From positions 558,001 through 622,000 of the forward strand of contig NZ_JAAVIY010000001.1 in assembly GCF_014748335.1 (NCBI RefSeq): 64,000 bases of DNA, in the 5' to 3' direction. Of the stretch, positions 19,138-28,316 are shown piece after piece (position 1 is the first letter of the stretch; the number at the start of each line of letters is the position of its first letter). The notes below the pieces were generated by a model. It did not search any database. It was not told the DNA's origin and saw nothing but the letters and a program-made list of their open reading frames with translations. The stretch is from Flavobacterium selenitireducens. GTDB lineage: Bacteria > Bacteroidota > Bacteroidia > Flavobacteriales > Flavobacteriaceae. The translations under genes were made by a program, and so were the position numbers.

Positions 19138-19280
19138 TTTCCGGCTGTCCGCTTATAGCTTTCTTAAATCCGGCGCTTTTGATTCCGTCGCAAAAAGGCT
19201 TCCGCTGGTCGCCATTCGCGCCGGGCAAAAGCAGCCGTATTTTTCAAAAGGCTACCGCTTCCATCCGGGCTATTGCGTCA
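19138..19280 (-). repeat. Structured flavobacterial intergenic element, copy 3 (minus strand, overlaps a stop codon)
   Basis: Read on the minus strand, it begins with the kinase stop: TGACGCAATAGCCCGGATGG, then AAGCGGTAGCCTTTTG. It continues with a second, similar half (AGCGGAAGCCTTTTTGC) and ends AAAGCTATAAGCGGACAGCC. The A-G-C-G-G, CCTTTT and GCGGACAGCC blocks recur from the elements at 2889 and 47245. The TGA of the element is the stop codon of the large kinase gene. It fills the whole space between the two convergent genes tamL and the kinase. Confidence 0.6.
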
Positions 19281-22200
19281 CGCCGGGAGGTAGACGTAAA
19301 ACGAAGCACCCTTGCCGCTTTCACTCGTGGCGGTAATGAATCCTTGGTGGTTCTCCACTATTTTCTTGCACAACGCCAACCCGATTCCCGTTCCTGAAAA
19401 TGAAGTCCGTTGGTTGAGTCTTTGGAAAATCGTAAAGATCTGGGTGGCGTATTTCTGGTCGAATCCAATGCCGTTATCGGTAAACACCAATTCGACATAG
19501 AGGCGGTCGGGATATAGATTGTGCTCAAAACCAACATCCGATCCCGTCAGCGTTCGGCACGAAAGCCTGATTCGGGGACTGTCGGCGGTAAATTTCAACG
19601 CATTTCCGATCAGGTTCGAGAACAACTGATTGATCTGTAACGGGACGGCGATGACCGTCGGCAGCATGTCCGCATCGATATGGGCGCTTCTTTCCTCGGC
19701 AAGCAGTTCAAAATCGACGAGCACGTTTTGGAGCACCTCGTTAAGGTTCACCTTTACAAAATGTTCGTCAATGCGCGAAAGGCGGCTGTAGTTGAGCACG
19801 GCTTTGATCAGGTCGCTCATGCGTTCCGCCGACGAATTGATCTTTTCGAAATAACGTCTCGATACCTCGGCATCGTGAAGGTTGCGCTCCAACATGCCGG
19901 AAAACATCTGGATCTTGCGCAGCGGTTCCTGCAAATCATGAGAGGCGATATAGGCGAACTGCTCGAGTTCCCTGTTCTGGAATTCGAGTTCGGCATTGTA
20001 TTTCTGCATGCGGTCTTCGCTGATTTTGCGCTCGGTAAGGTCGCGCGTCACTTTAGAAAAACCGATGACGTTGTCGTAGTCGTCGTGAAGGGCCGTGATG
20101 GTGACGCTTCCCCAAAAAACAGTGCCGTCCTTGCGGATGCGGTAGCCTTCGTGAATGGCTCGGCCGCTGTTCCTGGCTTCGGTTATCAACGTCTGCGGCA
20201 ACTGTCGCTCGCGATCTTCAGGCAAGTAAAAAATCGTGAAGTTCTTGCCGACGATTTCCTTATCGGAATAGCCCTTGATCTTTTCGGCGCCCTTGTTCCA
20301 GTTGAGGATCGTGCCGTCCGTGTCAAGTAAAAGTATCGCATAGTCCTGGACTTCCTCGGTCATGCGTTGGTAGCGTTCTTCGCTTTCCTGCAGCTGGCGG
20401 TTTTTCTCGGCCAGGCTTTTCGTGCGTTCATACACTTTTTCTTCCAGGATCGCCGTCTGGAGTCGCTCGTCTGTGATGTCGAGGACGGTGCCGTACATAC
20501 GCGTAGGCTGGTTGGCCAAATCGCGCTCGGCCCTTCCGTTCAAGCGGATCCAATGCAGGGAGCCATCGTTCCACACGATGCGTGCCTCATAAAAAAGGAT
20601 TCCGTCGAGCATGGCGCTGGCAACCGCCGCATCGCGTATCGGCTTGTCGTCCGGATGGATTTTGCTTACAAAGTCAGTGTGGGTACAATCCCGGGCATCG
20701 GCATATCCGAAAATCTCCGCCAACCGATCTGAAAAAATAAAGCGTTCTTCCTCTAAAATCCAGTCGAAGCTTCCCATCCTGGCGGCTTCTATCGCCAATT
20801 TGTATCGTATGGCGCTGCCTTCGATCTCTTTGCGCGCCACAACGCTGTCGGTAATATCATCGGCTACGACCACGATTCCTGAGATTGTCCCGTTTTCCTC
20901 TTTCAGCGGCTCGTAGACAAATTTCACGTAAATCATTTCGCTGCGGCCGTTCCTGTAAAGTTTGATCGGCATTTCTTCCGCAACGTAGGTTTCACCGGTA
21001 TCATACACTTTTTCGAGTAAAGCTTTGAAGCCTTGAGGCACCATCTCGGGCAACCCTTGTTCGAGCGGCTTGTGCAAGATTGCCTGGGCGGACTTTCCCC
21101 AGATTTCGATGATGCGTTCGTTGGCGATCTCTACCAGAAAGTTGCGCCCTCTGAGCAAACAAATTGCGACCGGTGCATGCTCAAAGACGTTTCGAAGTTG
21201 GGAATTGACGTGCCGCCTGGACTTGCGAAGCCGCAATTGGGCCATCACACGCGCCTGAAGTTCCTTAGCCGAAAACGGTTTGACGAGATAATCGTCCGCG
21301 CCGAGTTCGTAGCCTTCGATCTTCGATTCCTCCCCTGCCCGCGCGGATAACAGCAAGATGGGCGTATCGGCGAATTCCGGGTTGTTCTTGATGCGTTTCA
21401 TCATCTCGATCCCATCCATGACAGGCATCATGATATCGCTGATCACCACATCCGGACGTTCGGCATCCATCATCTCCAATCCCTGTATCCCGTTGGCAGC
21501 GATCACAACTTCGTATTGTGTCCCGAGTATTTTTGCGATGTAGGCGCGCATGTCCGAATTATCGTCGACAACCAGTACTTTTTCAAGACTTTTATGTCGG
21601 CTTATCTCATGAGGTCCGGCGGTTTCGGCCTCGGTCAGGCTTAAACTGTCCAGCCCGTAAGAATTCGGGATGATTTGGTCGAAAGGCGTGCTTTCATCAA
21701 CCAGGTCGGTCGATTCCAGATGTGCGCGTCCTACCGGAATCCTTACCGTGAACCTGCTTCCTTTTCCGAGTTCACTCTCGGCCAGGATTGTCCCGTGATT
21801 GAGCTGGACGAGTTCGCGCACAAGCGACAGCCCGATCCCGCTTCCTTCAAAGCTGCGGCCCGTCGCATTCCTGACACGGTGGAAGCGTTGGAACAATTTG
21901 TCCATTTCATCGGCGGGAATGCCGGTTCCCGTGTCGGAAACTTTCATTTCGATAAACTCGCCGTTTTCACATATCGAGACGCCGACTTTTCCTGAAAGCG
22001 TGTACTTATACGCATTCGACAATAGGTTTAGCACTATTTTCTCCCACATTTCGGTATCTACATACGCTGCCGATTTCACTTCGGACTTCACCTCGAAATC
22101 CAGCCCGGCCCTTTCAAACAACGATTGGAACGAACTGGCGAGCTCTTCCGTATAACGCCCGAGGCAGACGCCCCGAAAAATCGTTTGCATACGTCCTGCC

Positions 22201-23438
22201 TCGATGCGGCTGAAATCCAGGAGCGAATTCACAAGTCTCAACAACCGCATGGCGTTGCGGTGTGTAATCTCCACATTTTTCCGGTTGTCCTGCAAAGTTC
22301 CGTCTCCAGGATCGTTGAGCATTTCCTCGAGTGGCCCGAGCATCAGTGTCAACGGCGTTCTAAATTCATGGCTGATATTGCTGAAGAAAATCGTCTTCGA
22401 CCTGTCGATTTCGGCGAGTGCCTCGGCCCGTTTTCGCTCGCGTTTGATTGCATAGGCATTCGAAAGGGCGCTTGTTATCTGGTCTGAAACAAGTCGAAAA
22501 AAGCCGATGTAATCCTCATCGACCAGGCGGTACGGATTCATGCCTACTCCAAGGATCGCGAACGGCAAGCGATGATTCGACTGAAGGATCGGAATCAGCA
22601 ACGCCTTATCGGAGGACCGCTGCCAGAACGTCGATGGCAGTTCCCCGAACCGTTCGGTTATACCGGAAACTAGTTGTATCGAGCTCCCGCCTATGGCTTT
22701 TGAAAGCTCCTGGTAATGCGCCGCATCCTGGCTAAGATCAAGTATCGGAGCCGATAATTGCTCAGGCAAGTGAGCCGGAGTTTTACCGACGAGGTGTAAG
22801 CGGTTGCCGCTTTCTTCCACTTCGTAAAGCGTCGCAAATGGAAAATCCTGAGGGTTTTGGGCGAGCACGTCCAAAGACGCCTCGTAAATCGCCTGGTTGC
22901 TTTCGAGGCTTAGAAGTGCCTTGGCCAGGTCCTGCAAAGTGCGCATTTGCCGTTCGCCCGTGATGCGCGCCGTGTCGTCGGTATTGGCGCAAATTATGCC
23001 CTGCGGTTTCCCGTCATCTCCGGGAATCGGGCTGTAGGAAAACGTGTAATAGGTTTCTTCGGTATAGCCGTTGCGCTCCATGAGCAACAGCAACGCCTCG
23101 TCATAGGTACCGGTATTTTGTTCGAGACATTGGCGGGTGCGGGGCTCGACTTCGTGCCAGATTTCGCGCCAGACTTCAAACGCAGGCTGCCCTAGACATT
23201 CGGGATGCTTGCCTCCTACTATCGATTTGTAAGCGTCGTTATAGATGTTGATGAGTTCTTTTCCCCACCAAACGAACATCGGTTGTCTTGAGGTAAGGAT
23301 AATGCGGACCGAGGTGCGCAAACTTTGCGGCCACACGGACGGGTGACCCAATGGTGTCTTGCTCCAATTCTTGTTCCGGATCAATTCTCCAAGTTCCCCT
23401 CCGCCTTGCAGAAACGATTCATCAGATGGTAATGTCAT
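19278..23438 (-). CDS. Hybrid two-module PAS/GAF histidine kinase with internal receiver
   Basis: 1386 residues, no membrane segments. Domain order is an N-terminal PAS (about 40-165), a GAF-like segment (about 175-335), HisKA with NISHEFRTPL (His357), HATPase, and a receiver KVLVVDDNSDMRAY with phospho-acceptor Asp668 (VVISDIMMP) and VKPF. Three PAS/PAC domains (about 760-1120) follow, then a second HisKA of the other subtype, YIASHDLQEPLRK (His1167), and a second HATPase ending GTGIGLALCKKIVENHQGF. Two complete kinase cores of different subtypes in one chain are uncommon and suggest integration of two signals or an internal relay. A single-domain regulator starts just upstream (4-base gap), so the pair is an operon. 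The stop lies within a structured repeat. Confidence 0.9.
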   Translation of the reverse strand: MTLPSDESFLQGGGELGELIRNKNWSKTPLGHPSVWPQSLRTSVRIILTSRQPMFVWWGKELINIYNDAYKSIVGGKHPECLGQPAFEVWREIWHEVEPRTRQCLEQNTGTYDEALLLLMERNGYTEETYYTFSYSPIPGDDGKPQGIICANTDDTARITGERQMRTLQDLAKALLSLESNQAIYEASLDVLAQNPQDFPFATLYEVEESGNRLHLVGKTPAHLPEQLSAPILDLSQDAAHYQELSKAIGGSSIQLVSGITERFGELPSTFWQRSSDKALLIPILQSNHRLPFAILGVGMNPYRLVDEDYIGFFRLVSDQITSALSNAYAIKRERKRAEALAEIDRSKTIFFSNISHEFRTPLTLMLGPLEEMLNDPGDGTLQDNRKNVEITHRNAMRLLRLVNSLLDFSRIEAGRMQTIFRGVCLGRYTEELASSFQSLFERAGLDFEVKSEVKSAAYVDTEMWEKIVLNLLSNAYKYTLSGKVGVSICENGEFIEMKVSDTGTGIPADEMDKLFQRFHRVRNATGRSFEGSGIGLSLVRELVQLNHGTILAESELGKGSRFTVRIPVGRAHLESTDLVDESTPFDQIIPNSYGLDSLSLTEAETAGPHEISRHKSLEKVLVVDDNSDMRAYIAKILGTQYEVVIAANGIQGLEMMDAERPDVVISDIMMPVMDGIEMMKRIKNNPEFADTPILLLSARAGEESKIEGYELGADDYLVKPFSAKELQARVMAQLRLRKSRRHVNSQLRNVFEHAPVAICLLRGRNFLVEIANERIIEIWGKSAQAILHKPLEQGLPEMVPQGFKALLEKVYDTGETYVAEEMPIKLYRNGRSEMIYVKFVYEPLKEENGTISGIVVVADDITDSVVARKEIEGSAIRYKLAIEAARMGSFDWILEEERFIFSDRLAEIFGYADARDCTHTDFVSKIHPDDKPIRDAAVASAMLDGILFYEARIVWNDGSLHWIRLNGRAERDLANQPTRMYGTVLDITDERLQTAILEEKVYERTKSLAEKNRQLQESEERYQRMTEEVQDYAILLLDTDGTILNWNKGAEKIKGYSDKEIVGKNFTIFYLPEDRERQLPQTLITEARNSGRAIHEGYRIRKDGTVFWGSVTITALHDDYDNVIGFSKVTRDLTERKISEDRMQKYNAELEFQNRELEQFAYIASHDLQEPLRKIQMFSGMLERNLHDAEVSRRYFEKINSSAERMSDLIKAVLNYSRLSRIDEHFVKVNLNEVLQNVLVDFELLAEERSAHIDADMLPTVIAVPLQINQLFSNLIGNALKFTADSPRIRLSCRTLTGSDVGFEHNLYPDRLYVELVFTDNGIGFDQKYATQIFTIFQRLNQRTSFSGTGIGLALCKKIVENHQGFITATSESGKGASFYVYLPA

Positions 23439-23441
23439 AGG

Positions 23442-23825
23442 CTATTTCAGTATTTTACCCAATAATTCCTGCAAGCCTTGCACCGACGAGGGTTTGATCA
23501 GGAAATCCGTGGCTCCGAGAGCGAGCATTTCCTGAGTGGTCCTTGGAGCAGCTGCAGTCGAGTAAATATACACTGATACGGCGTTCAGACGTTCAATTTT
23601 CCTAATTTCTTCGAGGGTTTCCTTTCCGTTCATCTTCGGCATGTTCATGTCAATGAAGATAAAATCGGGCAAAAATGCCTCATCTTTTAATTTTTCCAAT
23701 GCATCTATGCCATTTGAGGCGAACATGCATTCTAAGTCCGGATCGATACTATTGGCCGCATCGCAGAAAAATTCCTGGTCATCCACGTCGTCATCAATAA
23801 ACAAACATTGCCTTGGGGAAGCCAT
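23442..23825 (-). CDS. Single-domain response regulator
   Basis: A 127-residue receiver: CLFIDDDVDD acidic pocket, Asp59 in FIFIDMNMPK, Ser/Thr in IYSTAAAPRT, Lys in FLIKPSS. No output domain. It precedes the large hybrid kinase by three bases and is probably its phosphotransfer partner. The likely promoter is upstream near 23850, where the minus strand reads TATTTTAG, one mismatch from the -7 consensus. Confidence 0.88.
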   Translation of the reverse strand: MASPRQCLFIDDDVDDQEFFCDAANSIDPDLECMFASNGIDALEKLKDEAFLPDFIFIDMNMPKMNGKETLEEIRKIERLNAVSVYIYSTAAAPRTTQEMLALGATDFLIKPSSVQGLQELLGKILK

Positions 23826-24161
23826 TTATCAGAATTTAATTGAGTGATACTAAAATATGTTTTTTGGGTGAGATCGCCCTAACTTTTCATCATTCCCGAA
23901 GCAGCAAACCGCATTTTGAGATACGTGATTCTGGTTTGCAACCAAAGTTTGGAACTTATGATTTTCAGTGGATTGTTTGCATTCATGGCCGATCTTTTTG
24001 GAATGTTACAAAGGTTGTGATTTTGTCCCGCACCTTATTACAGGATTATGGGCGGTAGTTGTAAAATTCCCGCGTTAACTGTTAAAACTACAAGCTTTGC
24101 AACAAAACATATAAGCTAAAGCTGTAACATTTTGCCAAACTTTGCAATTAAATTTCAGCAC
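23826..24161. other. Intergenic region between divergent genes
   Basis: About 335 bases between the minus-strand regulator and ku. A 72-codon plus-strand reading frame at 23840 has no family resemblance and non-coding composition, so I do not call it. The region should hold both divergent promoters; just before ku there are AAACTTTG and ACATTTTG, each near the -7 consensus. Confidence 0.5.
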
Positions 24162-24950
24162 ATGAAAGCACTTTGGAAAGGCGGCATCAGTTTCGGTTTG
24201 GTAAACATTCCGGTCAAACTTTACAGCGGCGCCCAAACTCACCGCATCGATCTCGATATGATCCGGAAAAAAGACCAATGTAGGATCGAATACGTCCGCG
24301 TGTGTAAAAAAGACGGTAAGGAAGTGCCTTGGGATGAGATCGCAAAAGGATACAAAAAAGAAAACGGCGACTACGTCATACTCGAGAAAGAAGACATTGC
24401 GCGCGCCATGCCCGAGAAAACCCAGACGATCGACATTTTCGAGTTCGTCAAGGAAGACGAGATTCCGTCCAAATATCTTGAGAAGCCCTATCTTGTCGAG
24501 CCCGACAAAATTGCCGCCAAAACCTATGCGCTGTTGAGGGACGCCTTGAAAAAGTCAGGCAAGGTCGGCCTTTGCAAGTTTGTGATCAGGACATCCGAAC
24601 ACTTGGGAATCCTTACACCGCAGGACGATGCCATCGTGCTGATCCAAATCCGGTTCGAGCAGGATCTCCGGGATCCCAAAGAGCTTAAACTTCCGACCAA
24701 GAGCGTTACCATCAGTAAGAAAGAACTTGATATGGCGCTCAACATCATCGACCAATTGACCGACAAGTTCGAACCCGAAAAATACAAGGACACCTACAAA
24801 GACGAATTGCTGAAACTCATCAAGAAAAAAGCGGCGGCGAAAGGCAAAAAAGTGGTGGCGGAAGACGAACCTAAAAAGAAAAAAGAACGGCATCCGGCAG
24901 ATGATTTGCTCGATCAATTGAGGGCAAGCCTGGAGGCGATCAAAAATTAA
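24162..24950 (+). CDS. ku: Non-homologous end-joining protein Ku
   Basis: The 262-residue bacterial Ku opens MKALWKGGISFGLVNIPVKLYSG, the family hallmark, and includes CRIEYVRVCKKDGKEVPW and YVILEKEDI. A lysine-rich C-terminal tail (KKKAAAKGKKV, then KKKKERHPADDLLDQLRASL) is usual for recruiting LigD and binding DNA. It forms a homodimeric ring on double-strand ends. ligD follows after 35 bases, so both are co-transcribed. The ATG is placed at the conserved MKALW rather than 30 bases upstream. Confidence 0.97.
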   Translation: MKALWKGGISFGLVNIPVKLYSGAQTHRIDLDMIRKKDQCRIEYVRVCKKDGKEVPWDEIAKGYKKENGDYVILEKEDIARAMPEKTQTIDIFEFVKEDEIPSKYLEKPYLVEPDKIAAKTYALLRDALKKSGKVGLCKFVIRTSEHLGILTPQDDAIVLIQIRFEQDLRDPKELKLPTKSVTISKKELDMALNIIDQLTDKFEPEKYKDTYKDELLKLIKKKAAAKGKKVVAEDEPKKKKERHPADDLLDQLRASLEAIKN

Positions 24951-24985
24951 GTGAAAACTTGACTGGAAATTGAAAGACACGAAGA

Positions 24986-27646
24986 ATGGATCAAAGCCTC
25001 GAAAAATACAACCAGAAACGCGATTTCAAGAAAACTGCGGAGCCAAAAGGCGTCAAGAAGGCCTCGAAAGGTAAGCTTAAGTTCGTAGTCCAAAAACACG
25101 CGGCATCCCATCTCCACTACGATTTCCGGCTTGAGATAGACGGCGTCCTCGTGAGTTGGGCCGTTCCCAAAGGCCCGTCCGGAAACCCTGCCGACAAACG
25201 CCTGGCGATGCATGTCGAGGACCATCCGATGGACTATCTCGACTTCGAAGGCACGATACCGAAAGGCGAATACGGAGGCGGGACCGTCATGGTTTGGGAC
25301 ATCGGGACGTATGAACCGGAAGGCGGGATTGCCGTAGCGAAGCAAAACGCCGAGATGAAAAAAATGCACAAGTCCGGATCGATAAAAATCGTGCTGCACG
25401 GCGAAAAACTAAAGGGTAGTTGGGCGCTCGTCGAAATGCACGGGCGGGGCGAAAACCAGTGGCTGCTGATCAAACACAAAGATGAATTTGCGGGTAAGGA
25501 CGTCACCTACAACCCATTTTCTATACTTACCGGTCGCGATTTTGACGCCATAGCGGAAGGAAATGAGGAGTGGACGAGCGATGGTAAGAAAAACAAGACA
25601 TCCCCAAAGAAAGCCGACCCTAAAAAACCTAAGACAGAAAAACAATCCGGATCTGCGACAGAGTTCGAGGCACATGACCTTGCAGATGCCAAACGGCTCG
25701 AAAAATTCCCATCTGACTGGAGCCCGCAACTGGCCACGCTTGCGAACGAGCCGTTCGATAACGAGGAATGGCTGTTCGAGACCAAGTTCGATGGTTACCG
25801 CGCACTGGCGCAAATCCGAAAAGGCAAATGCGAACTGGTTTCCAGGAACGGCATTTCGTTCAGTAAAAAATATCCGGAAATTGCAACCGCTCTCGACGAT
25901 ACGGCTACGGATATGATTCTCGACGGAGAGATCGTCATCGAAGATGAAAAAGGAAAAAGCCGCTTCCAATGGTTGCAGAACCGGGACGACAATCCGAATC
26001 GAGGCACGATGAAATTCTATGTGTTCGACATACTGTATTTCGGGAATTACGACCTGCGATCGCTCGACTTGCTGCTGCGTAAAAAAATCCTCAAGGCCGT
26101 GCTTCCCAAAAAGAAAGGTTTGGTCTTTTCCGAACACACCATCGGCGACGGTCTCAAAGCGTTCCGAAAGGCCGAAAAAGATCAGGGAGAAGGCATAATC
26201 GCAAAGAAAATTTCTTCCACCTATATTTCCGGCAAGCGAACGAAAGACTGGCTCAAGATCAAGACCGAAAAGCAGCAGGAAATGGTCATCGGCGGGTTTA
26301 CCGAACCTTCCGGAGGCCGAAAAGGGCTTGGCGCTTTGTTGTGCGGTTACTACGATGGGGACGACTTTATGTATTCGGGAAAAGTCGGCAGCGGATATAC
26401 CGAGGAAATCCTGAACGACCTCCGGGCAAAACTCGACAAGATCGAACGCAAGACACCGGCTTTCAAAAATCCGCCAAAGGAAAAACAGGTGCATTGGGTA
26501 ACGCCCAAGTTGGTGGCCAACATCAAGTTTTCCGAATTTACCGAGACGAATTCGATGCGACACCCGGTTTTCCAGGGTTTGCGTGTCGATAAAAAAGCTT
26601 CGGAAGTAACGTTGGAATTGCCAAAGCTCGACACTGATTCCGTCGCTTCGGCCGATTCCGCATCCGAGAAAAAAGTCGCCGTTGAACAAAAGACGAGGCC
26701 CCGAAAAAAAGCTTCCAAAACATCCGATTTAATAAAAATCGCCGCCACCGATGTAGCCGATATCCCATCTCTTTCAAAAAAAGTGGAATTTTCCAATCTC
26801 GACAAACTTTTCTGGCCGGAAGAGAAAATCACAAAAGGAGACGTGATCGCGTATTACAACTCGATTTCTGGTGTATTGCTTCCTTACCTAAAGGATCGTC
26901 CGCAATCGATGCGACGCACGCCCGACGGTATCAAATCGGAAGGATTTTTTCAGAAAAACGTAGAAGGAAGCGCCCCGAAATGGGCCAAGACACGCAAGAT
27001 CAAAGCCGATTCCAAAAGCGAGTCCGTGACCTGGCTGTTGTGCAATGACAAAGACACGCTGCTTTACATGGCCAACATGGGTTGTATTGAGATCAATCCC
27101 TGGAGCAGCCGCGTGGGCTCTCTCAACAACCCGGATTATATCATTTTCGATTTGGATCCGAAAGGCGCCCCGCTTAAGAACATCGTCAGGACCGCACAAA
27201 AAGTGAAAGAGATCCTCGATAAACTCGGTGTTGTCGCTTATATCAAAACCTCAGGCGGCAACGGGTTGCATGTGTTCATCCCGGTCAAGCCGGTCTATAC
27301 ATATGAACAAACGCGCGAATTTTCCCATCTGGTAAGCCAAATGGTGCACAGGGAGCTGCCGGATATCACGAGTCTCGAGCGCCTGCCGTCCAAACGCCAG
27401 GGCAAAGTTTACCTCGATTTCCTGCAAAACGGCAAAGGCAAGACCATGGCGAGCATTTATTCGCTGCGTCCCCGCGAAGGTGCCGGAGTCAGCACACCGT
27501 TGGACTGGAGCGAAATCGATGATGATCTCGACCTTAAAGCGTTCAACATTCACACTATCTTAAAGCGCCTTGAACAAAAAGGCGATCTTTGGGCCGGTTT
27601 TTTTGACGACGCGATCGATTTGAAATCGTTGTTGAAGAGTTTGTGA
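24986..27646 (+). CDS. ligD: Multifunctional DNA ligase D (phosphoesterase-ligase-polymerase)
   Basis: This 886-residue protein has three domains. The N-terminal 3'-phosphoesterase (about 30-185) has HLHYDFRLE (His42/44, Asp46), DFEGTIPKGEYGGG and WLLIKHKD. A lysine-rich linker leads to the ATP-dependent ligase (about 245-540), with adenylated Lys267 in ETKFDGYR. The C-terminal primase-like polymerase (about 600-886) has the metal site FDLDPK and NGLHVFIPVKP. The PE-Lig-Pol order matches many non-mycobacterial LigD proteins. With Ku it completes NHEJ of double-strand breaks. It is distinct from the other ATP ligase at 3044, so the genome keeps two ATP-ligase repair routes. Its 3' end abuts a decayed gene on the opposite strand. 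Confidence 0.97.
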   Translation: MDQSLEKYNQKRDFKKTAEPKGVKKASKGKLKFVVQKHAASHLHYDFRLEIDGVLVSWAVPKGPSGNPADKRLAMHVEDHPMDYLDFEGTIPKGEYGGGTVMVWDIGTYEPEGGIAVAKQNAEMKKMHKSGSIKIVLHGEKLKGSWALVEMHGRGENQWLLIKHKDEFAGKDVTYNPFSILTGRDFDAIAEGNEEWTSDGKKNKTSPKKADPKKPKTEKQSGSATEFEAHDLADAKRLEKFPSDWSPQLATLANEPFDNEEWLFETKFDGYRALAQIRKGKCELVSRNGISFSKKYPEIATALDDTATDMILDGEIVIEDEKGKSRFQWLQNRDDNPNRGTMKFYVFDILYFGNYDLRSLDLLLRKKILKAVLPKKKGLVFSEHTIGDGLKAFRKAEKDQGEGIIAKKISSTYISGKRTKDWLKIKTEKQQEMVIGGFTEPSGGRKGLGALLCGYYDGDDFMYSGKVGSGYTEEILNDLRAKLDKIERKTPAFKNPPKEKQVHWVTPKLVANIKFSEFTETNSMRHPVFQGLRVDKKASEVTLELPKLDTDSVASADSASEKKVAVEQKTRPRKKASKTSDLIKIAATDVADIPSLSKKVEFSNLDKLFWPEEKITKGDVIAYYNSISGVLLPYLKDRPQSMRRTPDGIKSEGFFQKNVEGSAPKWAKTRKIKADSKSESVTWLLCNDKDTLLYMANMGCIEINPWSSRVGSLNNPDYIIFDLDPKGAPLKNIVRTAQKVKEILDKLGVVAYIKTSGGNGLHVFIPVKPVYTYEQTREFSHLVSQMVHRELPDITSLERLPSKRQGKVYLDFLQNGKGKTMASIYSLRPREGAGVSTPLDWSEIDDDLDLKAFNIHTILKRLEQKGDLWAGFFDDAIDLKSLLKSL

Positions 27647-27649
27647 TTA

Positions 27650-27890
27650 ATTTCCAGGCACTTTTCCTTCGCTCATACTCCGGATGCGAATCGAGAAAAT
27701 ACGCAATCTGTTCCCGGAGTCCATCCTCTAATTTGGTGGCCGGCCGATGACCTAACAATCGCTGCGCCTTGTCGATCACGGCATGCGTCCGCAATTGGTC
27801 GCCCACTCGTTTTCCAGCTTTTCGGATCGCGATGTTTCGGCCACGAAGCCGTTCCACGATACGGATGCCGTCGAGCGTCGAGTGTTGGAT
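27650..27890 (-). pseudogene. C-terminal remnant of an NAD-dependent sugar epimerase/dehydratase
   Basis: In one minus-strand frame a stretch reads LDGIRIVERLRGRN, GDQLRTHAVIDKAQRLLGH, then LEDGLREQIAYFLDSH. This is the familiar C-terminal end of extended SDR enzymes of the UDP-glucose 4-epimerase type. No N-terminal Rossmann part is found upstream, and the other frames carry stops. The remnant is about 90 codons and runs into the end of ligD on the other strand. I infer a decayed gene truncated during the rearrangement that placed ligD here. Confidence 0.65.
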
Positions 27891-28316
27891 ATCGCTGCCG
27901 ATATCGGATTCGGGCTGGTAAAGGCTCGTTTCAAGTTAGTCTTCCTCTCAGCCTTGGCCTTCAGGTCTCAATAATTGTTCAGGCGTTTCCATTGTCAGCT
28001 GTGTTGCTGAGACCGGATGGATATAAATCTGTAGACGAAGTAAAACGAATTGCCCGCACCCAGGGACTTACCGTTTACGAATTCGGCCCTTTCAGCCCGG
28101 AAATCGTTTACGCCTTCGGACAAAAAATCCCGAAAGCGGCTCCGGTTGCGGCACCTTTCGGGATTTTAGCGATGTCGGCGGACAGCCTGAAGGTAAGGGA
28201 ACGATCCGACAGCGAAAAAACGGAGTTTCATCAATCTGAACACTTCCAAAAAACGCGAGAAACTAGCACAAAACAGACTGTATCGTGATTTTTACATCGT
28301 GTCCGACCAGCAAACA
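27891..28316. other. Gene-poor region downstream of LigD remnant
   Basis: No convincing gene. The plus-strand frame 27992-28288 (98 codons) has no recognised family and is interrupted by a strong hairpin, so it is probably not coding or is itself decayed. Together with the epimerase remnant this marks about 650 bases of eroding DNA between ligD and the convergent L,D-transpeptidase gene. Confidence 0.5.
28124..28167. terminator. Strong bidirectional hairpin (13-bp perfect stem)
   Basis: AAAATCCCGAAAG and CTTTCGGGATTTT are exact reverse complements separated by 18 bases. The A-run on one side and T-run on the other let it serve as an intrinsic terminator on either strand. It sits between the converging ligD and L,D-transpeptidase genes. 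Confidence 0.8.

Noticed and set aside
23840..24058. A 72-codon plus-strand open frame upstream of ku
   Set aside because: No domain, no leader, and it overlaps the expected divergent promoter region.
25409..26689. A 426-codon minus-strand frame across ligD
   Set aside because: Antisense shadow of ligD; ligD has full PE, ligase and polymerase motifs and the minus frame has none.
27992..28288. A 98-codon plus-strand open frame
   Set aside because: No recognised family, unusual composition, and a 13-bp terminator-like hairpin runs through it.
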